A stretch of DNA of 64,000 nucleotides, taken from positions 186,001-250,000 of the forward strand of contig JAFLSO010000001.1 in NCBI GenBank assembly GCA_022510925.1, written 5' to 3'. Shown one piece after another: positions 8,522 to 16,887 of this stretch. The notes under the pieces were generated by a model. It was not told the DNA's origin. It did no database searches and saw nothing but the letters and a program-made list of their open reading frames with translations. Source of the stretch: Treponema sp. Lineage in GTDB: Bacteria; Spirochaetota; Spirochaetia; Treponematales; Treponemataceae. A program made the translations under genes and the position numbers. Every line of letters begins with the position of its first letter. Within the stretch, counting starts at the first letter, position 1.

Positions 8522-9319
8522 TTAGCGCGGATTATGAGGGAGCTGCATCATGGCCTGACGCCGGCGCTCGTAGAGCAGCACTCCTGCGGCCACGCTTACG
8601 TTAAGGCTGTCTATTTTACCGCATGTGGGGATGCTTATCATGGAGTCGCACTGCACTTTTAAAAGCTTGGCGATTCCGTTTCCTTCGCTTCCCATTATTA
8701 TGCATGATCTGGACCCGAATTTTATGCCGTTCAGAGACTCGCCTGCCGCGTCCGCGCCGTAAATCCAGAAGCCCTCCTGCCTGAGCGTCTGGGCCGCGCG
8801 CACCAGATTGGTGACTACCGCCACGTTTACCCATGCGTTTGCTCCCGCGCTGGAGCGGGCTATTATTTCGTTGTCGTTTATGTTGCTTGCGCTGCGGCGG
8901 TCCGGCATTATGACCAGGTCCGCGCCGAACTGATCCGCGCTGCGCAGAATGGCGCCCACGTTGTGCGGGTCAGTCACGCTGTCCAGCATGATGGCGGTCG
9001 CGTTTTCTGGACAGGATTTTATCCACTGCTCAAGCAGGACTGAATTCTTTGCGCGGACTTCCTCTCCCTCCGCCACGAGTATTATGCCACGGTGGTCACG
9101 CGCCTCTGGCGGAAGTCTCTCTGTCATGGAGCTGAGCGTCCTGTCGTCCGTCTGCTCGCATGGAATGCCGACGTCTTTTGCCTGCGAGAGGATTTTTTTT
9201 ATTCTGGGCCCGGGATTGGAGTAGAAGATTCTAAGCGATATGTTCCTGCTTTGTTTCCCGGATGCGTTTCTGACACGCTCTTCTACCGCATGAAATCCCG
9301 TGTAAATGCTTTTTTCCAC
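8522..9319 (-). CDS. SPOUT-family RNA 2'-O-methyltransferase (RlmB/TrmH type)
   Basis: 265 aa. The N-terminal part is the substrate-binding domain and the C-terminal part is the knotted SPOUT fold: motif 1 LDSVTDPHNVGAILRSADQFG near residue 110, motif 2 GSEGNGI near 212, motif 3 SLNVSVAAGVLLYE near 235. The length and two-domain layout fit RlmB, which 2'-O-methylates a guanosine of 23S rRNA, but a tRNA or other rRNA target cannot be excluded. The start is GTG 9319 with a GGGGAA upstream. It lies 63 bp after the YchJ-like gene and probably shares its promoter. Confidence 0.85.
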   Translation of the reverse strand: MEKSIYTGFHAVEERVRNASGKQSRNISLRIFYSNPGPRIKKILSQAKDVGIPCEQTDDRTLSSMTERLPPEARDHRGIILVAEGEEVRAKNSVLLEQWIKSCPENATAIMLDSVTDPHNVGAILRSADQFGADLVIMPDRRSASNINDNEIIARSSAGANAWVNVAVVTNLVRAAQTLRQEGFWIYGADAAGESLNGIKFGSRSCIIMGSEGNGIAKLLKVQCDSMISIPTCGKIDSLNVSVAAGVLLYERRRQAMMQLPHNPR

Positions 9320-9382
9320 TTGTGTTTCCCCGGAGGCGAATCCCGCGTTGCGCCTGAAAATGGAAGCGCGCCGTATAAGAAT

Positions 9383-9898
9383 CTAAAGGTTCTTTCCGCA
9401 GCACTGCTTGTATTTTTTTCCGGAGCCGCACGGACAAGGCTCGTTGCGTCCTACTTTCCGTGTCTCGCGCACGACTGTGGTGGGACGGAGCATTCCCTCG
9501 CTGTAGAGCCACTCTCCGTTTATTTTCTTGAATCCCGCTATCTCGTGGTGGACGTCCCGGATGTTTTTCTGCGTGTAAGTGGCCTCGAATTCCACGATGC
9601 CCTCGTCATCGTTCTCGGTGCCTTTCTCCGTGCGCAGAATCTTAAGTCCGTGCCATGTGCTTTTGTTGCTCCAGTCTTCCGTGGCCTTTCTGTCTATCTC
9701 CGCGATTTTATCCCCGGTCTCGCAGCTGTTGATTATGAAATCAATCTCATGCTTTACGTACGCGCTGTACCGTGCGCGCATGAGGGCTTCCGCGGTGCTG
9801 GCCTTTGATGTTCCTTTGTGAAGGGGCTCGCAGCATTCCGCATAAGTTTTTCCGCTGCCGCATGGGCAGAGGCTGTTCGTGTTCTCTGTATCGCTCAT
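9383..9898 (-). CDS. YchJ-family protein with two SEC-C zinc motifs
   Basis: 171 aa. It has an N-terminal SEC-C motif ([13 protein letters not shown]), then the YchJ/UPF0225 core ([18 protein letters not shown], an NTF2-like fold), and a second SEC-C motif at the extreme C-terminus ([16 protein letters not shown]). SEC-C modules bind zinc and often contact the ribosome or SecB; the exact function of YchJ is unknown. The frame is open further upstream to 9988, but that region contains the htpG terminator and this gene's promoter. ATG 9898 is at the exact predicted transcription start, so the mRNA would be leaderless. Confidence 0.88.
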   Translation of the reverse strand: MSDTENTNSLCPCGSGKTYAECCEPLHKGTSKASTAEALMRARYSAYVKHEIDFIINSCETGDKIAEIDRKATEDWSNKSTWHGLKILRTEKGTENDDEGIVEFEATYTQKNIRDVHHEIAGFKKINGEWLYSEGMLRPTTVVRETRKVGRNEPCPCGSGKKYKQCCGKNL

Positions 9899-9904
9899 GC
9901 GCTC

Positions 9905-9933
9905 ATTATAATGAGATTTTGCGCAAGTGACAA
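9905..9933 (-). promoter_or_regulatory. Near-consensus sigma-70 promoter, leaderless geometry
   Basis: TTGTCA (9928-9933), 17-bp spacer, TATAAT (9905-9910). The predicted +1 is 9898, the A of the YchJ-like ATG. Confidence 0.8.
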
Positions 9934-9959
9934 TAATGCCCTGCAGTTCTCTTGAGGAC

Positions 9960-9999
9960 AAAAAAAATCCTTCCCGCATGCATGGCATGGCAGGAAGGA
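9960..9999 (-). terminator. Intrinsic terminator of htpG
   Basis: On the minus strand a perfect 7-bp stem (TCCTTCC 9993-9999 with GGAAGGA 9968-9974) and an 18-nt loop are followed by eight T. It lies 23 bp after the htpG stop and closes that transcript before the YchJ-like promoter. Confidence 0.8.
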
Positions 10000-10021
10000 C
10001 ATGAGCGCTCTCTGCGGCGCG

Positions 10022-12004
10022 TCAGTTTGTAAGCAGAGTGTTGATGGCTTTGACGAATTCCGCGGGATCCGAGAGCTCCTCGCCGCTTACGAGCAGCGCC
10101 TGGTCCAGAAGAACTTTGCTCACGTTCGCGGCAAAATCATCGGACACGTCTCCCTCAAGCTTTTTGACCAGCGCATGGTCTCCGTTAACCTCAAGTATGG
10201 GCTTCACCAGATTGGCGCTTCCCTGTCCCATGGCGCGCATCATCCTCTCCATCTGCAGGCTGGGATCGTTTTCGTCCACGACTATGCAGCTGGGGCTGTC
10301 AGAAAGTCTTTTTGAAAGAACCACGTCCTTTACTTTGTCGCCCAGCGCTTTTTTGATTTTCTCCTGCACCGGTTTGAACGCCTCCTCTTTCTTTTTGGCC
10401 TCCTCTTTGTCTATGCCGAGCTCATCGTCGCTGCCTGCGCGGTTCACTGCCTTCAGCTCGAAATCCTTGTACTTTCCGAACGCGGGAATGACAACGTCGT
10501 CTATGTCGTCTGCCATGATAAGAACCTCAAGCCCTTTGTTTTTGTATGCCTCAAGCAGGGGGCTCGCGCGCAGGTTCTTCTCGTCACTGCCGGTAATGTA
10601 ATAGATGGCCTTCTGCTCTGGCTTCATGCGGCCCACGTAGTCTATGAGGCTTGTCCATTTGTCCTCGCCGTTGCCTGAGTCATCCGTGCTTTTAAAGCGC
10701 AGTATCTCGGCTATCTCCTCGCGGTTCGTGAAGTCTGAGTAAAGTCCTTCTTTTAGCGGGCGGTTGAAATTCTTTACGAACTTGTTCCATTTCTCAAGCG
10801 TGGCTTTCTCGTCATCACCCGCATCCTCTTTGCCGCGAACTTTGTCCGCGTTCTCGCCCAGCTTTTTGAATTCGGCAAGAAGTTTTTTCACGGACTGAGT
10901 TTTTATGGTCTCAAGGATTCTGTTCTGCTGCAGAATCTCGCGGCTTACGTTGAGCGGCAGGTCCTCAGAGTCGATTACGCCGCGCACGAAGCGCAGGTAG
11001 CTTGGAAGAAGCTCGCGGTCATCGTCTGTGATGAAGACACGCTTTACGTAGAGCTTGACTCCGCTTTTGTAGTCCGCGTTGTACATGTCGAACGGAGCGA
11101 CCTGCGGAACGTAGAAGAGCGTGGTGTATTCCTGCGTGCCCTCCGCGTGGGTGTGCAGGTGCATGAGCGGGTCAGTGCCGTCATGGCTGAACGTTTTGTA
11201 GAATTCGTTGTAGTCCTCTTCCTTAAGCTCGCTCTTTGATTTTTTCCACAGGGCGCTGGCGCTGTTGACCTGCTCGTTCTTTTCCTCCGTGCCCTCCTGC
11301 TTTCCGTCCTTGTCGTACTTGTTCTGTGTGTAATGCAGGTAGATGGGGAACGCTATGTGGTTGGAGTATTTTTTTATGAGCTCGTCTATTTTCCAGCGGC
11401 TGGCGTATTCCGCGGACTCATCGTTAAGATGAATCTCTATGGCACTGCCTGAGACCTCCGGTTTGTCGAAGCCGTATTTTTTCGCGGCGTCAGAATCTGG
11501 GGGAAGCTCCTCTATCTCGTAAGCGTTCGTTCCGTCTGAGCTCCAGTGCCATGCCTTGCCCGGACCTGCGGCCGAGCCCTCCGCTTTGCGTGTGTACACG
11601 TCTATGCGTGATGCCGCCATGAACGCGCTGTAAAATCCCACTCCGAACTGTCCTATAAGGTCTCCCGAGCCTGAGCCGCTGGCGGAAAGTTGCTCTATGA
11701 ACGCCTTGGTTCCGCTCCGGGCGATTGTTCCCAGGTTGTCGCTCAAATCTTTCTCATCCATGCCTATGCCGTTATCCTGCACGGTGAGCGTCTTTTTATC
11801 CTCGTCAAATGTAATGTTGATTTGCGGGGAGAATACCAGGCCCTTGAACGCATCGTTTGACACGGTCAGGTATTTTAGTTTGTCGAGGGCATCGCTTGCG
11901 TTGGATACTATTTCCCGCAGAAAAATGTCTTTGTTAGAATACATGGAATGAATAATCAGCTTTAAAAGCTGGTTCACTTCTGTCTGAAACTGATACTTTG
12001 CCAT
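10022..12004 (-). CDS. htpG: Molecular chaperone HtpG (Hsp90)
   Basis: 660 aa. The N-terminal GHKL ATPase domain shows REIVSNASDALDKLKYL (catalytic Glu and ATP-contacting Asn), DNGIGM and GQFGVGFYSAF. The middle domain has GVIDSEDLPLNVSREILQQN, and the C-terminal dimerisation domain ends the protein. It is slightly longer than most bacterial HtpG because of charged insertions such as that around LRFKSTDDSGNGEDKWTS. It folds client proteins in the cytoplasm in an ATP-dependent way. It is monocistronic, with its own promoter (12048-12076), an AAGGAAG Shine-Dalgarno and an intrinsic terminator. I see no CIRCE operator in front, so HrcA control is not indicated. Confidence 0.97.
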   Translation of the reverse strand: MAKYQFQTEVNQLLKLIIHSMYSNKDIFLREIVSNASDALDKLKYLTVSNDAFKGLVFSPQINITFDEDKKTLTVQDNGIGMDEKDLSDNLGTIARSGTKAFIEQLSASGSGSGDLIGQFGVGFYSAFMAASRIDVYTRKAEGSAAGPGKAWHWSSDGTNAYEIEELPPDSDAAKKYGFDKPEVSGSAIEIHLNDESAEYASRWKIDELIKKYSNHIAFPIYLHYTQNKYDKDGKQEGTEEKNEQVNSASALWKKSKSELKEEDYNEFYKTFSHDGTDPLMHLHTHAEGTQEYTTLFYVPQVAPFDMYNADYKSGVKLYVKRVFITDDDRELLPSYLRFVRGVIDSEDLPLNVSREILQQNRILETIKTQSVKKLLAEFKKLGENADKVRGKEDAGDDEKATLEKWNKFVKNFNRPLKEGLYSDFTNREEIAEILRFKSTDDSGNGEDKWTSLIDYVGRMKPEQKAIYYITGSDEKNLRASPLLEAYKNKGLEVLIMADDIDDVVIPAFGKYKDFELKAVNRAGSDDELGIDKEEAKKKEEAFKPVQEKIKKALGDKVKDVVLSKRLSDSPSCIVVDENDPSLQMERMMRAMGQGSANLVKPILEVNGDHALVKKLEGDVSDDFAANVSKVLLDQALLVSGEELSDPAEFVKAINTLLTN

Positions 12005-12047
12005 AGTCTTCCTTCTTTTAGATTTGAGAGTTAGTTTGCTGTATCAT

Positions 12048-12076
12048 AATATAATAAAATTTACTGCGATAGGCAA
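12048..12076 (-). promoter_or_regulatory. Sigma-70 promoter of htpG
   Basis: TTGCCT (12071-12076), 17-bp spacer, TATATT (12048-12053); predicted leader of about 37 nt with AAGGAAG before ATG 12004. Confidence 0.7.
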
Positions 12077-12198
12077 ATTCTTATGCGGAGATAAATTCCC
12101 GGAATGCCGGAAATCCGCCGCAGGGCACGGATTTAAAAGTTCTTACTGTTCAAAACGCGCAAAGTATGGCATAATTAAGAGACTTTAAGGAGAAAATT

Positions 12199-13071
12199 AT
12201 GGCAGATATTTCCGCCCGTATCACGCGAAAATCTTTGGCGGCTAAACGCAGGGCTGCGGTCAAGACCATAAAGCAGCAGGCCAAGGAGAAAATCCGTGAG
12301 GTTCAGATTGAGTACAACACCAACCCTGAGCGCCTTAAGGCGAAGGCTCAGGAGAAAGAGCTTAGGCAGCAGCTACGTTTGCAGAGAGCCAACGCCCGCC
12401 TGGCATATAACTCCCGCCACCCCAGGGAATTCTCTCTGGGCGAGGATTTGTTCAATTCCATAAGCCACGGCATAGGCGCTGGGCTGAGCGTGGCCGCGAT
12501 TGTTCTTCTTGTGGTGCGCGCGGTGTCACATGCTCCCGAGGGAAATATTCCTGTAAGCACTTATGTCTCCAGTTTCGCTGTTTTCGGCGCGTCACTCTTT
12601 GTGCTTTATATGTTCTCCACGCTGTATCATGCTGTGACGCCGTATTTGGCGCGGAAAATTTTTTCTGTGCTTAATCATGATGCGGTTTATTTTCTTATAG
12701 GCGGAACCGCGACTCCGTATCTGCTCACCAAAGCGCCGGGGAGCCCGGGTCTTGTGGCGTTCATAATCCTGTGGAGCCTGTGCGCGGCGCTCATAGTGCT
12801 GTATTCGGTTTTCGGAGCGCACATGAGGGCGTTCTCTGTGTTCACATATTTTGTTCTGGGATGGGTTTATATCCTTGCGTTTGTTTTCTATCCGCTGGGC
12901 ACCACTCTGCCTGCCGTGAGCGAGGCTCTGCTTCTTGCGGGCGGGCTCGCGTACACTGCGGGAGGCGTGTTCTTCCTGATGCGTAAAATAAAATGGACGC
13001 ACAGCATATTCCATCTGTTCGTCCTGGCGGGAAGCATACTGCATTTCTTCAGCGTTTTCTATTCCGTGTGA
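12199..13071 (+). CDS. Hemolysin III / YqfA (PAQR) family membrane protein
   Basis: 290 aa. Residues 1-80 form a very basic, Gln/Lys/Arg-rich, probably helical extension (KRRAAVKTIKQQAKEKIREV and AKAQEKELRQQLRLQRA) not found in typical 210-220-residue members. The remainder is a seven-helix membrane domain with the family motifs SHGIGAG near 91, a His in STLYHAVTPYLARKIFSVLNHDAVYFLI and the closing SIFHLFVLAGSILHFF. Its function in bacteria is uncertain; the fold is related to PAQR receptors and ceramidase-like hydrolases with a His-bound zinc. AAGGAGAAA precedes the ATG. It is divergent from htpG and closed by the terminator at 13096-13145. Confidence 0.88.
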   Translation: MADISARITRKSLAAKRRAAVKTIKQQAKEKIREVQIEYNTNPERLKAKAQEKELRQQLRLQRANARLAYNSRHPREFSLGEDLFNSISHGIGAGLSVAAIVLLVVRAVSHAPEGNIPVSTYVSSFAVFGASLFVLYMFSTLYHAVTPYLARKIFSVLNHDAVYFLIGGTATPYLLTKAPGSPGLVAFIILWSLCAALIVLYSVFGAHMRAFSVFTYFVLGWVYILAFVFYPLGTTLPAVSEALLLAGGLAYTAGGVFFLMRKIKWTHSIFHLFVLAGSILHFFSVFYSV

Positions 13072-13095
13072 TTTTTATTTTAAGTGCCTGGCTTT

Positions 13096-13145
13096 AAGCG
13101 GGGATTCGGTGCCTTACATTACGGGCATTGCTCCCCGCTTTTTTT
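13096..13145 (+). terminator. Intrinsic terminator after the hemolysin III gene
   Basis: AAGCGGGGA (13096-13104) pairs perfectly with TCCCCGCTT (13132-13140), followed by a T run to 13145. The flank for the opposite gene carries no T run, so it acts in the plus direction. Confidence 0.85.
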
Positions 13146-13192
13146 ATCCGCGTTACGGTCTGAGCGCGACGCGGTCCTTCTTCCGGAACACG

Positions 13193-14671
13193 CTAGAACT
13201 TTCCGCCGCCTAAAGTCGCTTTCAGTTTGAGTGCCACCGTGGGCTTCTCTTCCCATGAGAGCCACGTTAGGTACGGCCCCGTGCTGAGCGTAAGGTTGTT
13301 TATGGGCGAGTAGTTTATCATGCCGGAGATAATTCCGGCGTAAGGGTTCAGCACGCTTCCGCTCTGCGCCAGAGCCGCCAGGTCCTGCAATGATTCGGGC
13401 AGCGCGGACTTTCCTATGTTGAAGAGCGCGAAAATGTTTGCGGTGAGGCTTGTTGTCTTTATGCGGCCGAAATTCACGGTGCCCGCTATGTTATGGCCTT
13501 TGGTGTAGTACTCGTGGTCATCCGCGTCTCCGTCATAGTAATACTGCGCGGCGAAAGTTATGAGCGGGTTCTTCCACCAGTAGCTTGCGCCCAGTGTCAA
13601 CTGCGCTATGTGGGTTTTGTCATCCCATGCCTCAGGCGAACTTTCCCACTCCGCGTTGCTTCCGTAACGGTACACGCCCTCCGCGAACACGCTCACTTTT
13701 CCGTTTATGATGCTGCCGGTGGCGGTGAGCATTGCCCTGGGAGCAGACTGCCATTTGTAGAACGCGCCTATGCCCAGCTCCCAGCCTCCCAGCACTATGT
13801 CTCCCTTCAGGGCCAGGGCGGTTTTCCGCGCGTCGTAAGGATACTGGGCGCTCCTCAGATAGTCCTGGATTGTGCCCTGCGATGAGTTGGTGATGCTGTC
13901 AGGAATCACGTACAGCCACAGGCAGTCCTGCGTTCCGCTGAAAGTGATTTGCGTGCGCAGGTTAAGGGAGCCGTTCACCTGCTCGTCAGTGTCCTCGGGG
14001 TTTATGGAGCTGGTGTTCAGTATGTCGCTCACTGGGCTGAAAAAGTATCCCGCGCCCCATGTTACGGTGTGAAGCCCGAACCTGAAGAATGCCCTGTCCG
14101 CTATGGAGAAATCCGTGAACAGCTCCTTGACGTAAAAAGAATTCTGTATTGTGGTTACGACGCCTGTTGTGACTGGCAGTTTAAGAGAGGGCGGCATGAT
14201 TTCATATTCTCCCAGAATGGGATAGCTTGATGCGGTGACTGTGTACGGATACCTTACGCCGGCCTTCGTGTACATTCTGAGCGTCTGGGTGGGGCGCGCA
14301 TCTATATAGAGCTGCGCGTCAGCTGTGGGCGAGATTCTGGTTTCCGAGATGTTGTCCCCGAAAGATTTATCCTCATCCGCGCCGTCATATAGCATGGTGT
14401 AAGTCTCAAGCGATGTGTCGAACGTGCCGCCGATTTTTATGCTGCCGTTCTGGAACAGTATTCCGTGCGCTAAATCCGTGGATGTCTGGCTGAGCGCCCT
14501 CTCCTCCATCTCCTCTATGTTGTCGTCGGAGAAAAAATCATCGTCGCCCTGGCTTTCTACGCCTGCGCCGAACAGCGCGTCATCGTCATAGAAATTTATC
14601 TCCTGCGCGAGCGCGCACGATAAAATCCCCGCAAGAAAAGCAATGGCCGCATGTGTCCGTGAGATTCTCAT
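13193..14671 (-). CDS. Outer-membrane beta-barrel protein of an export operon
   Basis: 492 aa. It has a signal peptide (cut near LAQ|E, residue 23), then a mature N-terminus that is strongly acidic with the motif DDDALFG and GDDDFFSDDN (residues 29-48). The remainder is a series of alternating-hydrophobicity strands rich in Tyr, Trp and Gly, ending in Lys-Phe; a C-terminal Phe is the usual outer-membrane barrel signal. I do not recognise a named family. As the last gene of the ATPase-permease-permease-carrier operon, coupled to the carrier by a one-base stop/start overlap, it may be the acceptor or exit component for whatever the transporter moves. The acidic motif recurs in a periplasmic loop of the operon's first permease. 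Confidence 0.75.
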   Translation of the reverse strand: MRISRTHAAIAFLAGILSCALAQEINFYDDDALFGAGVESQGDDDFFSDDNIEEMEERALSQTSTDLAHGILFQNGSIKIGGTFDTSLETYTMLYDGADEDKSFGDNISETRISPTADAQLYIDARPTQTLRMYTKAGVRYPYTVTASSYPILGEYEIMPPSLKLPVTTGVVTTIQNSFYVKELFTDFSIADRAFFRFGLHTVTWGAGYFFSPVSDILNTSSINPEDTDEQVNGSLNLRTQITFSGTQDCLWLYVIPDSITNSSQGTIQDYLRSAQYPYDARKTALALKGDIVLGGWELGIGAFYKWQSAPRAMLTATGSIINGKVSVFAEGVYRYGSNAEWESSPEAWDDKTHIAQLTLGASYWWKNPLITFAAQYYYDGDADDHEYYTKGHNIAGTVNFGRIKTTSLTANIFALFNIGKSALPESLQDLAALAQSGSVLNPYAGIISGMINYSPINNLTLSTGPYLTWLSWEEKPTVALKLKATLGGGKF

Positions 14672-15465
14672 CAGTTAAGTCCTTCCAGATATGCCTTGGT
14701 GAAGATAGTGTCAGGCAGCTTGTCGAACGTGAGGTCAGAGATTACTTCCTGCGTGTTCTCGCCTTTGTTGAGCTCATCGCGGATGAGTATCTGCGTGGCC
14801 ACATAGCCTGAGGGAACTTTTGTGTATTTAGGGCAGAGCGTTGTTCTCATAAGACGCCCGCTCGCGGAGAAATCCTCCTGCTTAAGGATAAGCGGAATGT
14901 CAGTGCGGATGTGATATCTTACGAGCGCGTAGGACGGCTTTGTGGTGACGGCGTGCAGCGTGATTATGTGCACGGGATATTTCCCCAAAGTTCCCTCTCT
15001 GTATTCCGTTACCTCATAATTTTTCCGCCACTGGTTCTCCTCCTGGTTCACATCATCGATTTTTATGTCGCTGTTGCCAAGCGCCTCTTTGAGAGAGGAG
15101 TGCGTGAATTTGCGGCTTATGGGATCGTAAGCCCAGATGTTGTCGCCGTCGCGCAGATAGCCGTTGCCTTTGTCGGCCTCGGGGAAAAGCTGGACCATGG
15201 TCATCTTGTCTGTGTGCGTGCGCGCGAAAATCTTGTACTGCAGGTTCTCCTTGGGTTTCCCCGGCTTCTCTATGATAAGCGAGATTGTAGCGGAATAGTC
15301 TCCGTGATATGCCAGTGCGTCGTCCGTCTGGTCCATAATCGCGAACGCTTTCTCCTGTGTGGCGGGATCCGCCGGAACGGAGGACGGCTCAGCGCTCAAA
15401 CCTGCGCTCAGGCTTACGGCAAGCGTTGCCAGAATCAGCACGGCAGATATCTTAGTGTGCCTCAT
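14671..15465 (-). CDS. LolA-like periplasmic outer-membrane lipoprotein-sorting protein
   Basis: 264 aa with a signal peptide (cut near GLSA|E). The body resembles the LolA-like domain of outer-membrane lipoprotein-sorting proteins found beside MacB/MMPL transporters: YSATISLIIEKPGK, an unclosed beta-barrel of strands, LRDGDNIWAYDPISRKFTHSSLKEAL, and YEVTEYREGTLGKYPVHIITL. This fold carries lipids or lipoproteins across the periplasm. It follows two permeases by 78 bp and is coupled to the barrel gene. An extended -10 promoter lies just upstream (15497-15505), and GGAG precedes the ATG. Substrate unknown. Confidence 0.8.
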   Translation of the reverse strand: MRHTKISAVLILATLAVSLSAGLSAEPSSVPADPATQEKAFAIMDQTDDALAYHGDYSATISLIIEKPGKPKENLQYKIFARTHTDKMTMVQLFPEADKGNGYLRDGDNIWAYDPISRKFTHSSLKEALGNSDIKIDDVNQEENQWRKNYEVTEYREGTLGKYPVHIITLHAVTTKPSYALVRYHIRTDIPLILKQEDFSASGRLMRTTLCPKYTKVPSGYVATQILIRDELNKGENTQEVISDLTFDKLPDTIFTKAYLEGLN

Positions 15466-15496
15466 TTTAGAATGTCTCCAAAAATTAAGATAGCGT

Positions 15497-15505
15497 AGTA
15501 TAGCA
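15497..15505 (-). promoter_or_regulatory. Internal extended -10 promoter before the LolA-like gene
   Basis: TGC-TATACT on the minus strand. The -35 is poor. It could give extra expression of the carrier and barrel genes relative to the transporter. Confidence 0.45.
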
Positions 15506-15543
15506 GAAAAATTCTTCCGCTTCTATATGATTCATGCTCCCGC

Positions 15544-16887
15544 TCACTTTACTGTGCGCAGTGCCTCGGCCGGTGTCATGCGGGCGGCGTTTTTGGCAGT
15601 GCCGCGCACCGCAAGCGCCGTGAGTATTATCATCAGCAAATACTGCATGAATATGGCCGCCGGAGAGAGCTCGAACGTTATGTGGCCCGCGCGCAGGAAA
15701 AGGTCCACGCTTGGGTTTGAGATTTTAAAAATTCCCAGGACCAGCATCACGAGTATGGCAAGCAGGAATCCTGCGGCCGCCCCCAGCACGCTCAGCACTA
15801 CCGCCTCCAGCGTGAACACCCTGCCTGTGTCGTGTCCGCTCATGCCCAGGGCCCGCATGGTGCCTATCTCCCTTATGCGCTCATAAAGCACCATTCTGTA
15901 AGTGTTGGAAACTCCCACCATCGCTATCAGCAATATCACCAGAAGGATTATGGTGGTTACGGTGTGGACTATGCTCACTACGGTTTTAAGCTGCGACGCC
16001 GCGTCGTTCATGCTCTCCACGCCGTACTTGGTTCCCTCCCAGTCATAGTCGCTGCCGTAAAACTGCTTGTCTATGCCGCGGTCCGGTGAGTTGGGATAGT
16101 TCGCCCTTGCCCAGCGCAGGTCGCAGACCGGAACTCCGTCCGCCTCTATGGCGTCCTGCAGTTTGAGCGCCACGCGGTTCTGCTCCCTGGAATTTTTCAG
16201 ATATATTGAGTAGAAGTTGTATCCTCCCTGCGGGATTCCTATCAGGCTGTTAAGGGTCTCTATGTTCACGTATGTCCAGAGTCCTGTAAGGAAATTGGAG
16301 TCGCGCGTGATCATGGCCACTGTGAATTCTCCCACCTCATTCTGTCCGTAGATGGTCTGCGTGGTGTAGAGGATGGTGTCGCCCACCTCGGCTTTTAGAG
16401 TGTCCGCGGTTTTCTGGCTGATGATTATTGCGCTCGGGTCCGTGTACAGCGTCTCCACGTTCCCGGATACTATGCTCAGCGTGTCTATGAATTCTTTGTC
16501 CGCTGAGAAATCGCGGCCGAAGGTCTGGGTCAGAATCCTCTTTCCGTTGAAAAGAATCTGCCCCTGCGCCTGCGTGTAATGAGAGACGAATTTATAGTTT
16601 ATGCCCAGCTCCTCCACTTTGCGCGCTATGTAGTCGTGGTCGCGAATCATGAGGATGCCCTTGCTTTTCTCCGGATTGTCAGGGTCGCGCACTTTCTCTC
16701 CGCCTGCGACAAAAACCGTGCCGCCTAAAAGCTGCGTCATCTCGTACTCAAGGTTCGCCACGGCTCCGCTTGCAAGTCCGTCCACCGCAGTCACCACGAA
16801 AAACCCGAACGCTATGGCTATTCCCAAAATAATGTTGCGCCTTTTGCTGCGGGTTAAATTTCTTACGGCAAGTTTCAGCAGTTCCAT
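15544..16887 (-). CDS. FtsX/MacB-type ABC transporter permease (second)
   Basis: 447 aa with the MacB topology: one N-terminal membrane helix (IILGIAIAFGFFVVTAVDG), a large periplasmic domain (about residues 45-280), then three C-terminal helices containing RIREIGTMRALGMSGHDTGRVFTLEAVVLSVLGAAAGF. This family uses ATP hydrolysis to move lipoproteins or peptides by mechanotransmission and does not form a channel. The start codon directly follows the stop of the other permease, so the two are probably made in equal amounts and form a heterodimer with the ATPase at 18448-19299. Confidence 0.9.
   Translation of the reverse strand: MELLKLAVRNLTRSKRRNIILGIAIAFGFFVVTAVDGLASGAVANLEYEMTQLLGGTVFVAGGEKVRDPDNPEKSKGILMIRDHDYIARKVEELGINYKFVSHYTQAQGQILFNGKRILTQTFGRDFSADKEFIDTLSIVSGNVETLYTDPSAIIISQKTADTLKAEVGDTILYTTQTIYGQNEVGEFTVAMITRDSNFLTGLWTYVNIETLNSLIGIPQGGYNFYSIYLKNSREQNRVALKLQDAIEADGVPVCDLRWARANYPNSPDRGIDKQFYGSDYDWEGTKYGVESMNDAASQLKTVVSIVHTVTTIILLVILLIAMVGVSNTYRMVLYERIREIGTMRALGMSGHDTGRVFTLEAVVLSVLGAAAGFLLAILVMLVLGIFKISNPSVDLFLRAGHITFELSPAAIFMQYLLMIILTALAVRGTAKNAARMTPAEALRTVK

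Noticed and set aside
12005-12198. CIRCE (HrcA) operator before htpG
   Set aside because: No TTAGCACTC-N9-GAGTGCTAA-like inverted repeat is present.
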